This document shows, piece by piece, positions 45,062 to 54,321 of a DNA stretch of 64,000 nt. The stretch spans positions 372,001 through 436,000 of the forward strand of contig NZ_JAABNS010000001.1 of NCBI RefSeq assembly GCF_009928425.1, read 5' to 3'. Position 1 is the first letter of the stretch, and each line of letters starts with the position of its first letter. The notes beneath the pieces are model-generated. The model had not been told where the DNA came from and ran no database searches. It was given only the letters and a program-made list of their open reading frames with translations. Position numbers and translations under genes: made by a program. The DNA is from Pseudarthrobacter sp. ATCC 49987 (GTDB lineage: Bacteria > Actinomycetota > Actinomycetes > Actinomycetales > Micrococcaceae).

Positions 45062-46078
45062 TTAGCGGGAGTATGTTGCGGCTGCCGACGCGTCGACGCC
45101 CCGGGTCTGGATCCACTCAGCCGTCCTGCGTAGACCGTCCTCAAGACTGATTTGGGGTGTCCATCCGAGTTCCGCGAGTGCTTGGGAGGGGTCCGAAAGC
45201 AGGCGCATGACCTCGCTGGCTTCGGGACGCACTCTCTCGTCCTGCGTAATGATTTTGGCCGTTGAGCCGGTGACTTTCGCGGACATTTCTACTAGTTCAC
45301 CGATGGTGACGTCGTAGCCGGTACCGAGCTGGATAACCTGGCCCTGAAGGGGGATGTCCGCGGTTGCAGCTTTGAAGAAGCCATCAGCGGTGTCGGAGAC
45401 AAAAGTAAAGTCGCGGCGGGGAGCCAGAGAGCCGAGGTGGATCTTCTCGGCGCCGGCAACCATCTGCTGGAGGACGGTGGGGATGACTGCACGGGCGGAC
45501 TGGCGGGGTCCGTAGGTATTGAACGGGCGCAGGACCATAACCGGCGTCTCGAAGGAGCTGGCCCAGGCCTCGCAGAGCTTGTCGGCAGCGATCTTCGTTG
45601 CGCTGTACGGCGACTGGCCACGGAGTTCGTTGTCGACCGTGATCGGGACGGTTGTAGGGGTCCCGTAAACCTCGGACGTGGAGGTGCTGACCAGCCGTCC
45701 GACGTCGTGCCGGCGCACACCTTCGAGAACGTTGAGCGTCCCGACGACGTTCGTCTCTACGTAGGAGCGGGGCGCTTGGTAAGAGTACGGGATGGCGATC
45801 AGAGCGGCCAAGTGGAGGACGACGTCGGAGCCCCTGACCAGATCCGAAACGAATTCCGCGTCTCGTATATCGCCCAGCTGCAGGTCCACGGCGTCGCGTT
45901 CGGCCGGGCTCAGCTCGTCCAGCCAGCCGTAGGAACCGTTGGAGTTGTACACGCACAGGGCCCGGACATTGGCACCCTCTGCGATGAGTCGCTGGGTGAC
46001 ATGGCTGCCGATGAAGCCATCGGCGCCGGTAACGACCACTGTCTTGCCCTTAATGTCCTGGTAGTTCACGGATATCAC
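45062..46078 (-). CDS. legB: LegB-type NAD-dependent sugar-nucleotide 4,6-dehydratase
   Basis: 338 residues, starting with GTG that overlaps the ptmE stop (GTGA). Extended SDR fold: KTVVVTGADGFIGSHVTQRLI, STSEVYGT, and the YSATKIAADKLCEAW catalytic pair. It makes the 4-keto-6-deoxy amino sugar for legionaminate. The LALI..PYSYQAPRSYVETNVVGTLNVLEG block is characteristic of the LegB/SpsA-type subgroup. Confidence 0.87.
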   Translation of the reverse strand: MISVNYQDIKGKTVVVTGADGFIGSHVTQRLIAEGANVRALCVYNSNGSYGWLDELSPAERDAVDLQLGDIRDAEFVSDLVRGSDVVLHLAALIAIPYSYQAPRSYVETNVVGTLNVLEGVRRHDVGRLVSTSTSEVYGTPTTVPITVDNELRGQSPYSATKIAADKLCEAWASSFETPVMVLRPFNTYGPRQSARAVIPTVLQQMVAGAEKIHLGSLAPRRDFTFVSDTADGFFKAATADIPLQGQVIQLGTGYDVTIGELVEMSAKVTGSTAKIITQDERVRPEASEVMRLLSDPSQALAELGWTPQISLEDGLRRTAEWIQTRGVDASAAATYSR

Positions 46079-47133
46079 TGGCCTTTCGCTGTTGCTAGAT
46101 CTTTGGGAGTTCCGACATCGATCCAGTCGGACTCAATGGGCCATGCGGCCACGTTCTTAGTGTCGTCTATGCAGGCCTTGACCAATTCCGGCATGGAGAA
46201 CGGTTCCATGTACGGCACCATGGCCAGAGCCTCGGGCGAAACGGCGTAGATTCCGGTGCTGATTTCGAATTCGACAATCGGCTTCTCCGCCACTGATCTG
46301 ATCGACCGGCCTTCGCCGATCTCCAGCACGCCGAAAGGCACTTGGTGTGTGTAGGCACGCACCGCGACGGTTACGGCGGCGTGCTTGGAACTGTGGAAAG
46401 CCAGGAGGTCCGCCGCGGAGTAGCGGACCATCAGGTCCGCGTTCGTCACGATGATCGGCTCCTTGATATCAGGCATTTCGTGGTGCAGGAGGCTGAGTGC
46501 TCCCGCGGTGTTTAGGGGCGTCTCGGGATCCTCGTAAAGGTATCTGATCTTGCAGCCGAGCTGGGAGCCGTCACCGAGGTGGTTCGTGATTTTCGCCGCT
46601 AGGTGCGCGACGGAGACGTAGATGTTGGTGATTCCGGACTCGACCAGGCCGAGGATGATCCACTCGATGATAGTGCGGTCGGCCACCTTCATCAGCGGTT
46701 TTGGAGTGTCTTTGGTCAAGGAACCAAGCCTGGTCCCCTTGCCCCCGGCCATGATCACAGCGACGTTGCTCAGCAGCTTGCGACCGACGATGTCATTAAG
46801 TGTGTGAAGCCCCACGAGTGTTCCGGACGCGTCAACGACCGGCACCTCACTAATGCGCAGGCTACGCATCAGGTCCAGCACCGAGGCACGGGTTGCCTCC
46901 GGGCGGACCACATGTGGGTTGCAGTTCGCAAATGGGATCATCGGGGAGTCGAGTTGCGCTCCGCTCAGCAGCCCGCGTCGGACGTCGCCGTCTGTGATGA
47001 CCCCGCGGAGGCGGCCGTCCTCGTTGGTGACGAGCGCAATCGCTGAAGCACCACGGTCTATTGCTTCCAATGCATGGCGAACGGTGGCTTCAGGTCCCAC
47101 GCAGACGCTGCTCAGGGGTCCATTAATGGTCAT
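46075..47133 (-). CDS. ptmE: Nucleotidyltransferase with tandem CBS domains (PtmE type)
   Basis: 352 residues from the ATG at 47133. Two CBS domains fill about residues 1-115 (SSVCVGPEATVRHALEAIDRGASAIALVTNEDGRLRGVITDGDVRRGLL and HVVRPEATRASVLDLMRSLRISEVPVVD). Next is a sugar nucleotidyltransferase (AVIMAGGKGTRLGSLTKDTPKPLMKVADRTIIEWII). In Campylobacter, PtmE activates glucosamine-1-phosphate as a GDP-sugar for legionaminate; its presence points to the GDP-linked route here (inference). CBS domains suggest control by adenine nucleotides. Confidence 0.85.
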   Translation of the reverse strand: MTINGPLSSVCVGPEATVRHALEAIDRGASAIALVTNEDGRLRGVITDGDVRRGLLSGAQLDSPMIPFANCNPHVVRPEATRASVLDLMRSLRISEVPVVDASGTLVGLHTLNDIVGRKLLSNVAVIMAGGKGTRLGSLTKDTPKPLMKVADRTIIEWIILGLVESGITNIYVSVAHLAAKITNHLGDGSQLGCKIRYLYEDPETPLNTAGALSLLHHEMPDIKEPIIVTNADLMVRYSAADLLAFHSSKHAAVTVAVRAYTHQVPFGVLEIGEGRSIRSVAEKPIVEFEISTGIYAVSPEALAMVPYMEPFSMPELVKACIDDTKNVAAWPIESDWIDVGTPKDLATAKGQ

Positions 47134-47137
47134 GGAT

Positions 47138-48298
47138 TCAACTCTCCACCGGTAGGTCAACAAAGGTCTTGATCAGTCCCGTGGCATGGCTACCCACAAT
47201 CACTCGTTCGATTGGCGCAGCCGAGCGGGAACTCCCATACGGGTTGATCACGCTTTGGCACATCATTTGGAACTGCGGACTCAGGGCCTTCTCGATACTG
47301 GCGTGCAATGCGTTTGGTTCTTCCCGACAGTGCAACACATTGGCCCCATGCTCGCGGCCCTGCTGTCGGTCGCCGACGTTCACCACAGGCACCTGGAACG
47401 ACGCCGCCTCGAGGATCCCTGAAGACGAATTCCCGACCAGCGCCCGCACCGTGGCCATGACGCGGGGGTAGAGCGGCCCGAGGCTCTCGCGCACGACTAC
47501 GCCAGGGAGGTTCCGGCTCTGGATCTCCTCGAGGACTGCAATTATGTCCTCCCGGCCGGCGTCGAAACCTGGGTACGTAAGGATGGCGGTGCCGGCTTGG
47601 GCGAGGGTTTCCTCGAAGACCTCGCGGCAACGCTCGCCGGCGTCCGTTCCCGTTTCGGCGGTCGGCGGATGATATGTGGCCATCACCAGTGGCTGCACGA
47701 GCGGAACGCCGAATTCAGCGTGGAATTCGTCGTCGCTCAACGGCACAGGGTGGGCGAATCGGTCGAGGCCAGGAGCGCCGGTCTGGTGGATCCGCTCGGC
47801 GGATTCGCCCAGCTGGGCAACCCTGCGAGCAGCTTGGGCTGTGCTAACGCAGTGCTGGTCCGCCAGCTTGGTCACTGCGTGGCGGACCCGCTCATCCAGG
47901 GAGCCCTCGGTGACCTCGCCACCGTGCAGGTGGATCAGGCGTATGCCGTTGATCACCATGGGCGGCAGCACATACAGCAGTTCCCAGCGGTCGCCTAGTA
48001 CGACGGCGGCGTCCGGCTGCACTTCGGGCAGCAGCTTCGCCATGGCGGTGGACAGCGCGCCGCCGATCAGCGACTGTCGATGCGCCGACGGATTTTCCAA
48101 GTAAAGTCCCAGCTCGTGATGGGTGAACGTGTCAGGTGGCAGCCCAGCCTCTATTAGCCTAGACAGCGCTGTGCCGCTCGGGAACCCGACGGCCGTGGCC
48201 ACATGTAGCTGGACGCTGGAGTCGGCGGCCAGGGCTGCCAGTACCGGACCCAGCGGAAAGAGATCCGCCCGGGTGCCGGCGAACGCAAGGACTTTCAT
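47138..48298 (-). CDS. legG: Hydrolysing NDP-sugar 2-epimerase (LegG/NeuC type)
   Basis: 386 residues from the ATG at 48298. It releases the 2-epimerised free sugar (a ManNAc-type bacillosamine) that feeds LegI. The hydrolysing UDP-GlcNAc 2-epimerase pattern is present: MKVLAFAGTRADLFPLGPVLAALAA, VVLGDRWELLYVLPPMVINGIRLIHLHGGEVTEGSLDERVRHAVTKLADQHCVST, and RALVGNSSSGILEAASFQVPVVNVGDRQQGREHGANV. It starts 1 nt after the legI stop. Confidence 0.9.
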   Translation of the reverse strand: MKVLAFAGTRADLFPLGPVLAALAADSSVQLHVATAVGFPSGTALSRLIEAGLPPDTFTHHELGLYLENPSAHRQSLIGGALSTAMAKLLPEVQPDAAVVLGDRWELLYVLPPMVINGIRLIHLHGGEVTEGSLDERVRHAVTKLADQHCVSTAQAARRVAQLGESAERIHQTGAPGLDRFAHPVPLSDDEFHAEFGVPLVQPLVMATYHPPTAETGTDAGERCREVFEETLAQAGTAILTYPGFDAGREDIIAVLEEIQSRNLPGVVVRESLGPLYPRVMATVRALVGNSSSGILEAASFQVPVVNVGDRQQGREHGANVLHCREEPNALHASIEKALSPQFQMMCQSVINPYGSSRSAAPIERVIVGSHATGLIKTFVDLPVES

Positions 48299-48299
48299 G

Positions 48300-49352
48300 T
48301 CAGGCGAGGTCCCCTGCAGTGACGGGTGAGCCTGCGACGATGGCGCGTTTGGTCTGTCGTCCGATGACCAGGGCCGAAGGTGAGAGTCCGCCTTCGGGGC
48401 GCAGGATGGCGACGTCGTCGGCCGTGATTGTGGCTCCAGCAGGGATCTCCCGTACGGCGTGGAAGGAACGGCGCACCAGAGCCGCGTTGGCTTCCTCACT
48501 GGGCATGCGTCGTTTGTTGCCGTCCCCGACCGCGAAGTGCACTTCCCGGACAAGGCGCACGTAGTCCGTAAATTCTGCCCGCTCCAGGGATGCGGAATGA
48601 TCCGGACCTCTGCGCGTCTTGTCCATGGTGATGTGTTTTTCAAGCAGCGTGGAGCCGAGCGCGGTGGCAGCGATGGCCGTCACTGACCCCGGGGTGTGAT
48701 CCGACCATCCGACCTCGACGCCAAATTCCTTGCGCAACGCAGGAATGGCACGGAGGTTGGCTTCCGCGAGGGGTGCGGGGTATGCGGAAACACAGTGCAG
48801 CAATACCGTAGCCGGCGCGTTGGCCGTCGCCTCGAGTGCCGCGGCGATTTCCTCGCGGGTGCCCATGCCGGTTGACACGATCATCGGGATGCCGAACTCG
48901 GCGATCGCCGCCAGGTATGGGGTGTTGGTGAGCTCCCCGGACCCGATCTTTAGCCCGGGCACGCCCAGTTCCGCCAGCATCAGGGCGCTGTCGTAGTCGA
49001 ACGGTGTGGAAAGGAACGTGATGCCACGTTCCGTACTGTGGTCCCGCAGTTCGGACCAGGCGGACTCGGGCAGGGTGAGCCGGGCCAGCATCTCCGACTG
49101 GGATTCCGAAAATCCTGCTGCCTTCTGGTACGGCGTCGTATCGGCGGACCCGGTGACCAGAGCTTCCGGCTTGAAAGTCTGGAACTTGACCGCGTTTGCA
49201 CCCGTATCAGCTGCCAGGTCGATGAGTTCATGGGCCACGGCCACATCACCGTCGTGGTTAACGCCGGCCTCCGCAATGATGAAGATCTCCTCGGAAGGGC
49301 CGATGCGGTGGCTGCCAAAAACCACGGAGGAGGAAATCGGGTCATGAATCAA
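48300..49352 (-). CDS. legI: Legionaminic/neuraminic acid synthase (LegI/NeuB type)
   Basis: 350 residues from a TTG at 49352 that overlaps the upstream stop (TTGA). It condenses the released hexosamine with phosphoenolpyruvate to the nine-carbon acid. NeuB motifs are IFIIAEAGVNHDGDVAVAHELIDLAADTGANAVKFQTFKPEAL, LKIGSGELTNTPYLAAIA and GWSDHTPG. A C-terminal SAF (antifreeze-like) domain follows from about residue 285 (RRSFHAVREIPAGATITADDVAILRPEGGLSP). Choice of legionaminate over sialic acid rests on the neighbouring legB, legC and ptmE genes. Confidence 0.93.
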   Translation of the reverse strand: MIHDPISSSVVFGSHRIGPSEEIFIIAEAGVNHDGDVAVAHELIDLAADTGANAVKFQTFKPEALVTGSADTTPYQKAAGFSESQSEMLARLTLPESAWSELRDHSTERGITFLSTPFDYDSALMLAELGVPGLKIGSGELTNTPYLAAIAEFGIPMIVSTGMGTREEIAAALEATANAPATVLLHCVSAYPAPLAEANLRAIPALRKEFGVEVGWSDHTPGSVTAIAATALGSTLLEKHITMDKTRRGPDHSASLERAEFTDYVRLVREVHFAVGDGNKRRMPSEEANAALVRRSFHAVREIPAGATITADDVAILRPEGGLSPSALVIGRQTKRAIVAGSPVTAGDLA

Positions 49353-50068
49353 CTGGCTGGACCTTTCGTAGATACAAGTCGCTGTGCGGGCACTCCCACA
49401 TATGTTGTCATACCGGCCAACGGCCGTGTGGCCACCGCACCTGCCCCGAGCACCGCGAAGTCTCCGACGGAGATGCCGGGCAGGATGCGGGCGCCGGAGC
49501 CCAGAAACACTTGGAGTCCTGTGACTGCCGCCCCAAGCAAGACGGCGCCCGGAGCAATGTGAGCACCGGCTCCAACGACCGCATCGTGTTCAACGACAGC
49601 GCTGGTGTTTATGACCGCTGCATCGCCGATCCGGGCCAACGCACTCACGTGCGCGTGCTCGCAGACCTGGCTAAGGCCGCCGAGGACTGCGGTGCTGTCT
49701 ACGGTCGCGCTGCGGGCTACAAGCGGAACGGCCAGTCCGGCGAAGCGAGAGTCCAAAAGGATCGAGTCGGCCACCCTGGATCGGACGGCGTTGTCGCCGA
49801 TTCCGATGGCAATGGCGAGTGAATGGCGCGCTGCGTAATCCAGGGCCTCTACGTCATTCCCAAAACAGACCGGGAGGATGCCGTCATGGCCCGCAAAGGC
49901 GGGGGCCAAGTCCCGATCATCCTCGGGCGCTCCCGTCTTACCAAAGGATCGGTCGCTGACCGCGGCGATTCGTTCGCCGCGGCCACGGATTATGGCGGCC
50001 ACGCTGCGTCCGTGGCCGGAAGCGCCGATGATTAGCCACGCCGTTTTCTGTTGGATTTGCCCATCCAT
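49349..50068 (-). CDS. PglD/NeuD-type sugar O/N-acetyltransferase (candidate LegH)
   Basis: 239 residues from the ATG at 50068; an ATG at 50119 gives 17 more residues, and neither has a strong ribosome-binding site. The N-terminal Rossmann-like part (TAWLIIGASGHGRSVAAIIRGRG) and C-terminal left-handed beta-helix of hexapeptide repeats (INTSAVVEHDAVVGAGAHIAPGAVLLGAAVTG) match PglD/NeuD enzymes. It probably acetylates the 4-amino group before epimerisation. First gene of the leg operon, divergent from legF. Confidence 0.82.
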   Translation of the reverse strand: MDGQIQQKTAWLIIGASGHGRSVAAIIRGRGERIAAVSDRSFGKTGAPEDDRDLAPAFAGHDGILPVCFGNDVEALDYAARHSLAIAIGIGDNAVRSRVADSILLDSRFAGLAVPLVARSATVDSTAVLGGLSQVCEHAHVSALARIGDAAVINTSAVVEHDAVVGAGAHIAPGAVLLGAAVTGLQVFLGSGARILPGISVGDFAVLGAGAVATRPLAGMTTYVGVPAQRLVSTKGPAS

Positions 50069-50305
50069 ATAAGTCGCAGCGCCTTTGAGAATAGAGTTGA
50101 CATGTGACCGTTTCATCATATGGGTAAAGGTCCAAGGCGGGCGCTTGGACCTCCCGAAACACGCTAATGCAACTCGGAAACGTCTGAAGGTGACTTCGTT
50201 TGCGCGAACGTCCCAAGAAGGAGGTCATAGCCTCCGATAGTATGCTTGCCACAAAGCTGTCCCCCTGCCAGCGAATAAATAGGACCCTGAGGATCACAAG
50301 AACCA

Positions 50306-51079
50306 ATGAGTGACAAAGTTCGCACACCCAAAATTCTCGCGGTCATTCCCGCGCGCGGAGGCTCCAAGGGACTTCCGGGCAAGAATATCAGGCCCCTCAT
50401 GGGTAAGCCGCTGATTGCCCATACCATCACACTGGCCGCTCAGCTGGGTGCAAACGTTCGTTACATTGTCTCCACCGATGACCCAGAGATAGCTGCTGCT
50501 GCCACCCTTGCCGGTGCCGACGTTCCCTTCCTTCGTCCGGCCGCACTGGCCAATGACACGGCCCCCATGACGGTTGTGCTCCGCCACGCGCTGGAGACTA
50601 TGGAGGACTTGGATAACTGCCAGTACGACATGGTCCTCCTACTGGATCCCACCAGCCCCACCAGGACCGCGGAAAGCGTGCTTGAGGCCATAGCCCAGCT
50701 GAACTCTAGTTCCGGGTTGGACGGAGTGATCGCGGTGTCCGAACCAACTTTTAACCCCGTCTGGGTCGGAGTTCGCCATAAGGGGGGGAAGAGCAACGAA
50801 CTGGAACGGTACTTCCCTGAGGGCACCGGTGTTGTCCGGCGTCAGGACGTGCCCCGCTTTCTTCGAATCAACGGAAGCTTTTACGTCTGGTGGGCACAGT
50901 ACGTCCGCAGAATGGAATCGAGCTGGTTTGACGAAGGAACTCACGGGTACATTGAAATTTCAGAACTTCGAGCGTTCAGCATCGATGATGAGAGTGAGTT
51001 CCGGCTGGTCGAAGCGGCCGTAAAGACCGGTCTCTCGCCATTGCCAGGCTACGACGCAGCATCTGGTCTCCAGGGCTAA
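50306..51079 (+). CDS. legF: CMP-legionaminate (acylneuraminate) cytidylyltransferase
   Basis: 257 residues. It activates the nonulosonic acid as the CMP-sugar used by the transferase. Motifs are ILAVIPARGGSKGLPGKNIRPLMGKPLIAHTI (nucleotide binding), VSTDDPEIAAAA, FLRPAALANDTAPM, LLDPTSPTRTAESV and the closing EISELRAFSIDDESEFRLVEAAV. Divergent from the other leg genes, with 186-237 bp between depending on the chosen legH start. Confidence 0.92.
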   Translation: MSDKVRTPKILAVIPARGGSKGLPGKNIRPLMGKPLIAHTITLAAQLGANVRYIVSTDDPEIAAAATLAGADVPFLRPAALANDTAPMTVVLRHALETMEDLDNCQYDMVLLLDPTSPTRTAESVLEAIAQLNSSSGLDGVIAVSEPTFNPVWVGVRHKGGKSNELERYFPEGTGVVRRQDVPRFLRINGSFYVWWAQYVRRMESSWFDEGTHGYIEISELRAFSIDDESEFRLVEAAVKTGLSPLPGYDAASGLQG

Positions 51080-51943
51080 TTAAGCAGCATCCCTGCACAT
51101 TGAGGGCTGGTTCCCATGAGATGGATTGGGAATTCAGTTCTTGTTAGCGGTAGCACGTCAGCCACGTAATTTTGTGGCCAGGAACGTTGGCTTAAGCATC
51201 GATATTGTTTCGTTTGAGCATCTCCCTTGGACCTCATCCTTCAGGCCCGAACCTGTCCCTCGGACTGTTGGGTTTAACTACAGGAAGGGTCCGACGTGCT
51301 GGCGGGGTCCCGTTTTGCGATAGTCCGTGGGCTGCCATGACCGCAAATGGCCCCCAGTGGTAGGGCCACATTTGAAGGTGTGGGCGCAGCTAGAAGGCTG
51401 CGGTTGCTTCCGTTGTCCCTTGATCTCTTCGAGGGCGCGGTGTCCGCTGTCCGGGATGCGTCCGAGCTACTTGATGCCCAGATGAACCCAGTACTCGGGG
51501 CCAGATCGCTGGCCTTGCCGGGGACCGTCATGATCCGGCCCCGGTTCGGTCAGCCTTGAGGACCATCTGGACGAGTTTCCCCCGGGGCTTCCGTGGCAGG
51601 TCGGCGTTGGCTTAGGACATAAGGAAAGAGTGCCTCGCGGACTTTCAAATGAGTATATGTCTCACCGATGCCGCAGGCGATCCTCTTACGTCAGCGGCCG
51701 GTTTTCGTCGTGATGTAGACATTCCCTTGAGGTCACCCCAACATTCAGGCTGGTGTCCGTATTGCCACCGCCGCCGGGGGCAGCGACCCCACACACAAAG
51801 TCTGTAACCCGTCTTGCCGGTCCGTTAGAGGACATTAGTGCGGTAAGAACTAATCTTGCCCGCCAGAGCCGAACGCTTCTAGGGTGCTTCCGCCGGATGC
51901 ACCCAGAGCGACTCAGCCTATGCACTGCTCTAGACTCTGATGG
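51080..51943. other. 860-bp non-coding or decayed stretch
   Basis: Short frames on both strands (for example 51274-51531 minus, 51126-51323 plus) are serine/arginine-rich, lack ribosome-binding sites and match nothing I recognise. The minus-strand segment near 51560-51620 can be read NADLPRKPRGKLVQMVLKAD and could be a gene fragment. It looks like a rearrangement scar between legF and the BY-kinase gene. Confidence 0.5.
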
Positions 51944-53473
51944 TCATCTCCAGGATGAATTACCAGTCACCGATTTCGATCCGGGAAAGGACGTCGGTGG
52001 ACGTTCCTGATCCTCGAGAATTGTCGCCCTAAAGTCGCCGACTGGCCAGGCATCTGCAGACGCGGCTTCCGATGCCGTCGAGTTTTTTTTCCCTTGACCT
52101 CTACCTGCTGTATCAACCGCATTGTCGGTTTGGCCGTAGTAGGCATAAGCATAGGCGTCCGGCCCCTTGGCGGGCACCCGATTGAGAACAATTCCCAGAA
52201 GGTTGGCATCAACCATCTGCAGGGCCTTAAACGACTTCTCTAGATCGTGAAGTTTAGTCTTGAGTGCGCCGACGACGACTATCACACCGCCGACGTGCCG
52301 GGACAGCACTGCGGCGTCAGTGACCGGCAGCAGAGGAGGCGCATCGATGATCACCATATCGAAGGCTTGATCAAGGCGTTCCACGAGTTGTTTCATTGCG
52401 TCGGATCCCAGTAGTTCACTAGGATTCGGCGGAAGTTCGCCTGATGTTAGAACGTAGAGAGTGTCTTCGCCCCACTGCTGAAGCAGGTCATTCACATCCG
52501 CGAGTCCAACGAGTGCTGTGGTTAGCCCTGCGTTGCGGTCGAGCCCCAAATAGTCATTGATCATGGGACGTCGCAGATCGGCGTCGACTAAGCAAACTGT
52601 CTGACCAGCCTGGGCTAGGGCTATCGCCAGATTCGTGGCGGTCGTGCTCTTGCCCTCTCCAGGGAGCGAGGAAGTTACTACCACCGATGTGGCCCTGCCG
52701 GATACATTGGCGAACTGTAAGTTCGTCCGAAGCTGGCGAAATGACTCCGCTCTGGGACTTTGTGCCGGAGCCTGAGTCAGCAGCGGCTTCTTGGTTGCGT
52801 CCTGACTAAAAGCAACCACGCCCAGCAGCGGAGCATCGGTCACGCGTCGAAGTTCGATTTCACCGCGAACGCGGGAGTCCAGGGTCGACCGGAGAATAGC
52901 CGCAGCAACACCGAGTGAAAGTCCTACAAGTAATCCCAAAATCAGGTTGAGATGAGTGTTCGGGGCGGCCGGACTAGAGGGCGCCACTGCCGGTTTTGTT
53001 AGCGATAGGCGTACAGGCGAAGATCCGCCAGTCTTTGGCTTCTCGAGTGAGTCCACTGCTTGGATGAGGCTGTTGGCGACGGCTTGCGCTAGTCCAGCAG
53101 CTTGGACTGGAGATCCGTCGTCTACGGCGATGTTGATCAGGACAGTACTGGCATCGGACGAGGCTTTTATGCGCCCCGCCAGCTCGTTTGCTGTTATAGA
53201 CAGTCCAAGCGTGTCAATAACAGGTTGAAGAACAGCCGGAGACTCGACGATCTTCACATATGACTGCACACGCGCTTGACTGAAAGTATTTCCTTGCTGC
53301 AGCTCCTGAATTGAGCCTGAGCCCTGAATGGCTACGAACAACTGGGTGTCCGCTGTGTAGGTTGGCTTGGTCAGGGCAGAAGCGAGACCGCCGACCAACA
53401 GCCCAACCAAGGTCGCCGCCGTGATGATTACCCAGTTACGGCGTAGCATGTGCAGATAGTTGTGAAGTTCCAA
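51944..53473 (-). CDS. Polysaccharide co-polymerase / BY-type tyrosine autokinase (Wzz-Wzc fused form)
   Basis: 509 residues. Residues about 1-190 are a Wzz-like chain-length domain between two membrane helices (NWVIITAATLVGLLVGGLAS and LILGLLVGLSLGVAAAIL). The cytoplasmic kinase has Walker A VTSSLPGEGKSTT, Walker A' VCLVDADLRRP and Walker B MVIIDAPPLLPVTDA. A tyrosine cluster DAYAYAYYGQ lies about 70 residues from the end, a likely autophosphorylation site. It controls length and export of the polysaccharide; the phosphatase at 28099 could reverse it (inference). Confidence 0.93.
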   Translation of the reverse strand: MELHNYLHMLRRNWVIITAATLVGLLVGGLASALTKPTYTADTQLFVAIQGSGSIQELQQGNTFSQARVQSYVKIVESPAVLQPVIDTLGLSITANELAGRIKASSDASTVLINIAVDDGSPVQAAGLAQAVANSLIQAVDSLEKPKTGGSSPVRLSLTKPAVAPSSPAAPNTHLNLILGLLVGLSLGVAAAILRSTLDSRVRGEIELRRVTDAPLLGVVAFSQDATKKPLLTQAPAQSPRAESFRQLRTNLQFANVSGRATSVVVTSSLPGEGKSTTATNLAIALAQAGQTVCLVDADLRRPMINDYLGLDRNAGLTTALVGLADVNDLLQQWGEDTLYVLTSGELPPNPSELLGSDAMKQLVERLDQAFDMVIIDAPPLLPVTDAAVLSRHVGGVIVVVGALKTKLHDLEKSFKALQMVDANLLGIVLNRVPAKGPDAYAYAYYGQTDNAVDTAGRGQGKKNSTASEAASADAWPVGDFRATILEDQERPPTSFPGSKSVTGNSSWR

Positions 53474-53697
53474 ACCTTGGGTCCCCCCGGGATAATCGCT
53501 GGGGGCTGCTTGCAGCGGTCCACCAGTGCGGCAAGATTCTTGCCTCGGTCAACTGTACCGGCCCGCGGGCGGATCGTGCGGAAGTTTGCATCGCGTCGCT
53601 CCGGCGCCTACTGATACTTGCTGCGTCATGGTTCGGCGCAGCCGGCAGGAAAGGGGTTCGGCCTGACCAAAAACCCACATTCCCCGGTTGGTTCCGG

Positions 53698-54162
53698 CTA
53701 CCGAGTATCCAAATCCTCAAACACCAGGAAAGTCTGGGTGTCCAGCACCCCGGGCATGGACTGCAGCTGGTCGAAGATCACCCGGCGCAGATCGATGTTG
53801 TCCACGGCTCGCACCAGCAGGATCACATCGAAATCCCCGCCCACCAGCGCGATGTGGTGCACCTCCGGAATGGCGCGGAGCAGTTCCCGCAGCTCCCGCC
53901 AGGAATGCTGCCGGACTTTCAGGGTGACGTAGGCCGAGGACTTGAGGCCTGCCTTGATCGGATCCACCAGTGCCGTGAACTTGGTCAGCACGCCCTCGCC
54001 GGTCAGCCGCGCAATCCGCGTGTAGGCGTGGGCGCGCGAGATGTGGACGTTCTCCGCGACCTGCGTAACGGACATCCGGCCGTCCCTGGTCAGTTCGGCA
54101 ATGATGTTCCGGTCCACCTCATCCAGCGGCACCGCCGTCTGGTCCGCCTCGTCTTCTGCCAT
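53698..54162 (-). CDS. Lrp/AsnC-family regulator, probable BkdR
   Basis: 154 residues from the ATG at 54162; the longer frame to 54285 lacks conserved sequence. N-terminal helix-turn-helix (LDEVDRNIIAELTRDGRMSVTQVAENVHISRAHAYTRIARL) and C-terminal effector-binding RAM domain (SSAYVTLKVRQHSWRELRELLRAIPEVHHIALVGGDFDVILLV). Divergent from the branched-chain oxoacid dehydrogenase operon, the usual position of its activator or repressor, with a branched-chain amino acid as likely effector. Confidence 0.88.
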   Translation of the reverse strand: MAEDEADQTAVPLDEVDRNIIAELTRDGRMSVTQVAENVHISRAHAYTRIARLTGEGVLTKFTALVDPIKAGLKSSAYVTLKVRQHSWRELRELLRAIPEVHHIALVGGDFDVILLVRAVDNIDLRRVIFDQLQSMPGVLDTQTFLVFEDLDTR

Positions 54163-54321
54163 TCGTCCACAACCCCCGCCGGTAATCCAGCTCACACTAT
54201 CGATTCGTCTTCCAGAATAGGGTAAAAGCCTAGACTTCTCCACGATTTTTGCGGGAGCTGGATACGAAACATCGCCCCACCGCATACTTGGAAGGAATAG
54301 TGGCTACAGAAGGACGGACCA

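Noticed and set aside
51274-51559. Opposed short frames as a possible transposase remnant
   Set aside because: No DDE or other transposase motif and no terminal inverted repeats could be found; kept only as a decayed gap.
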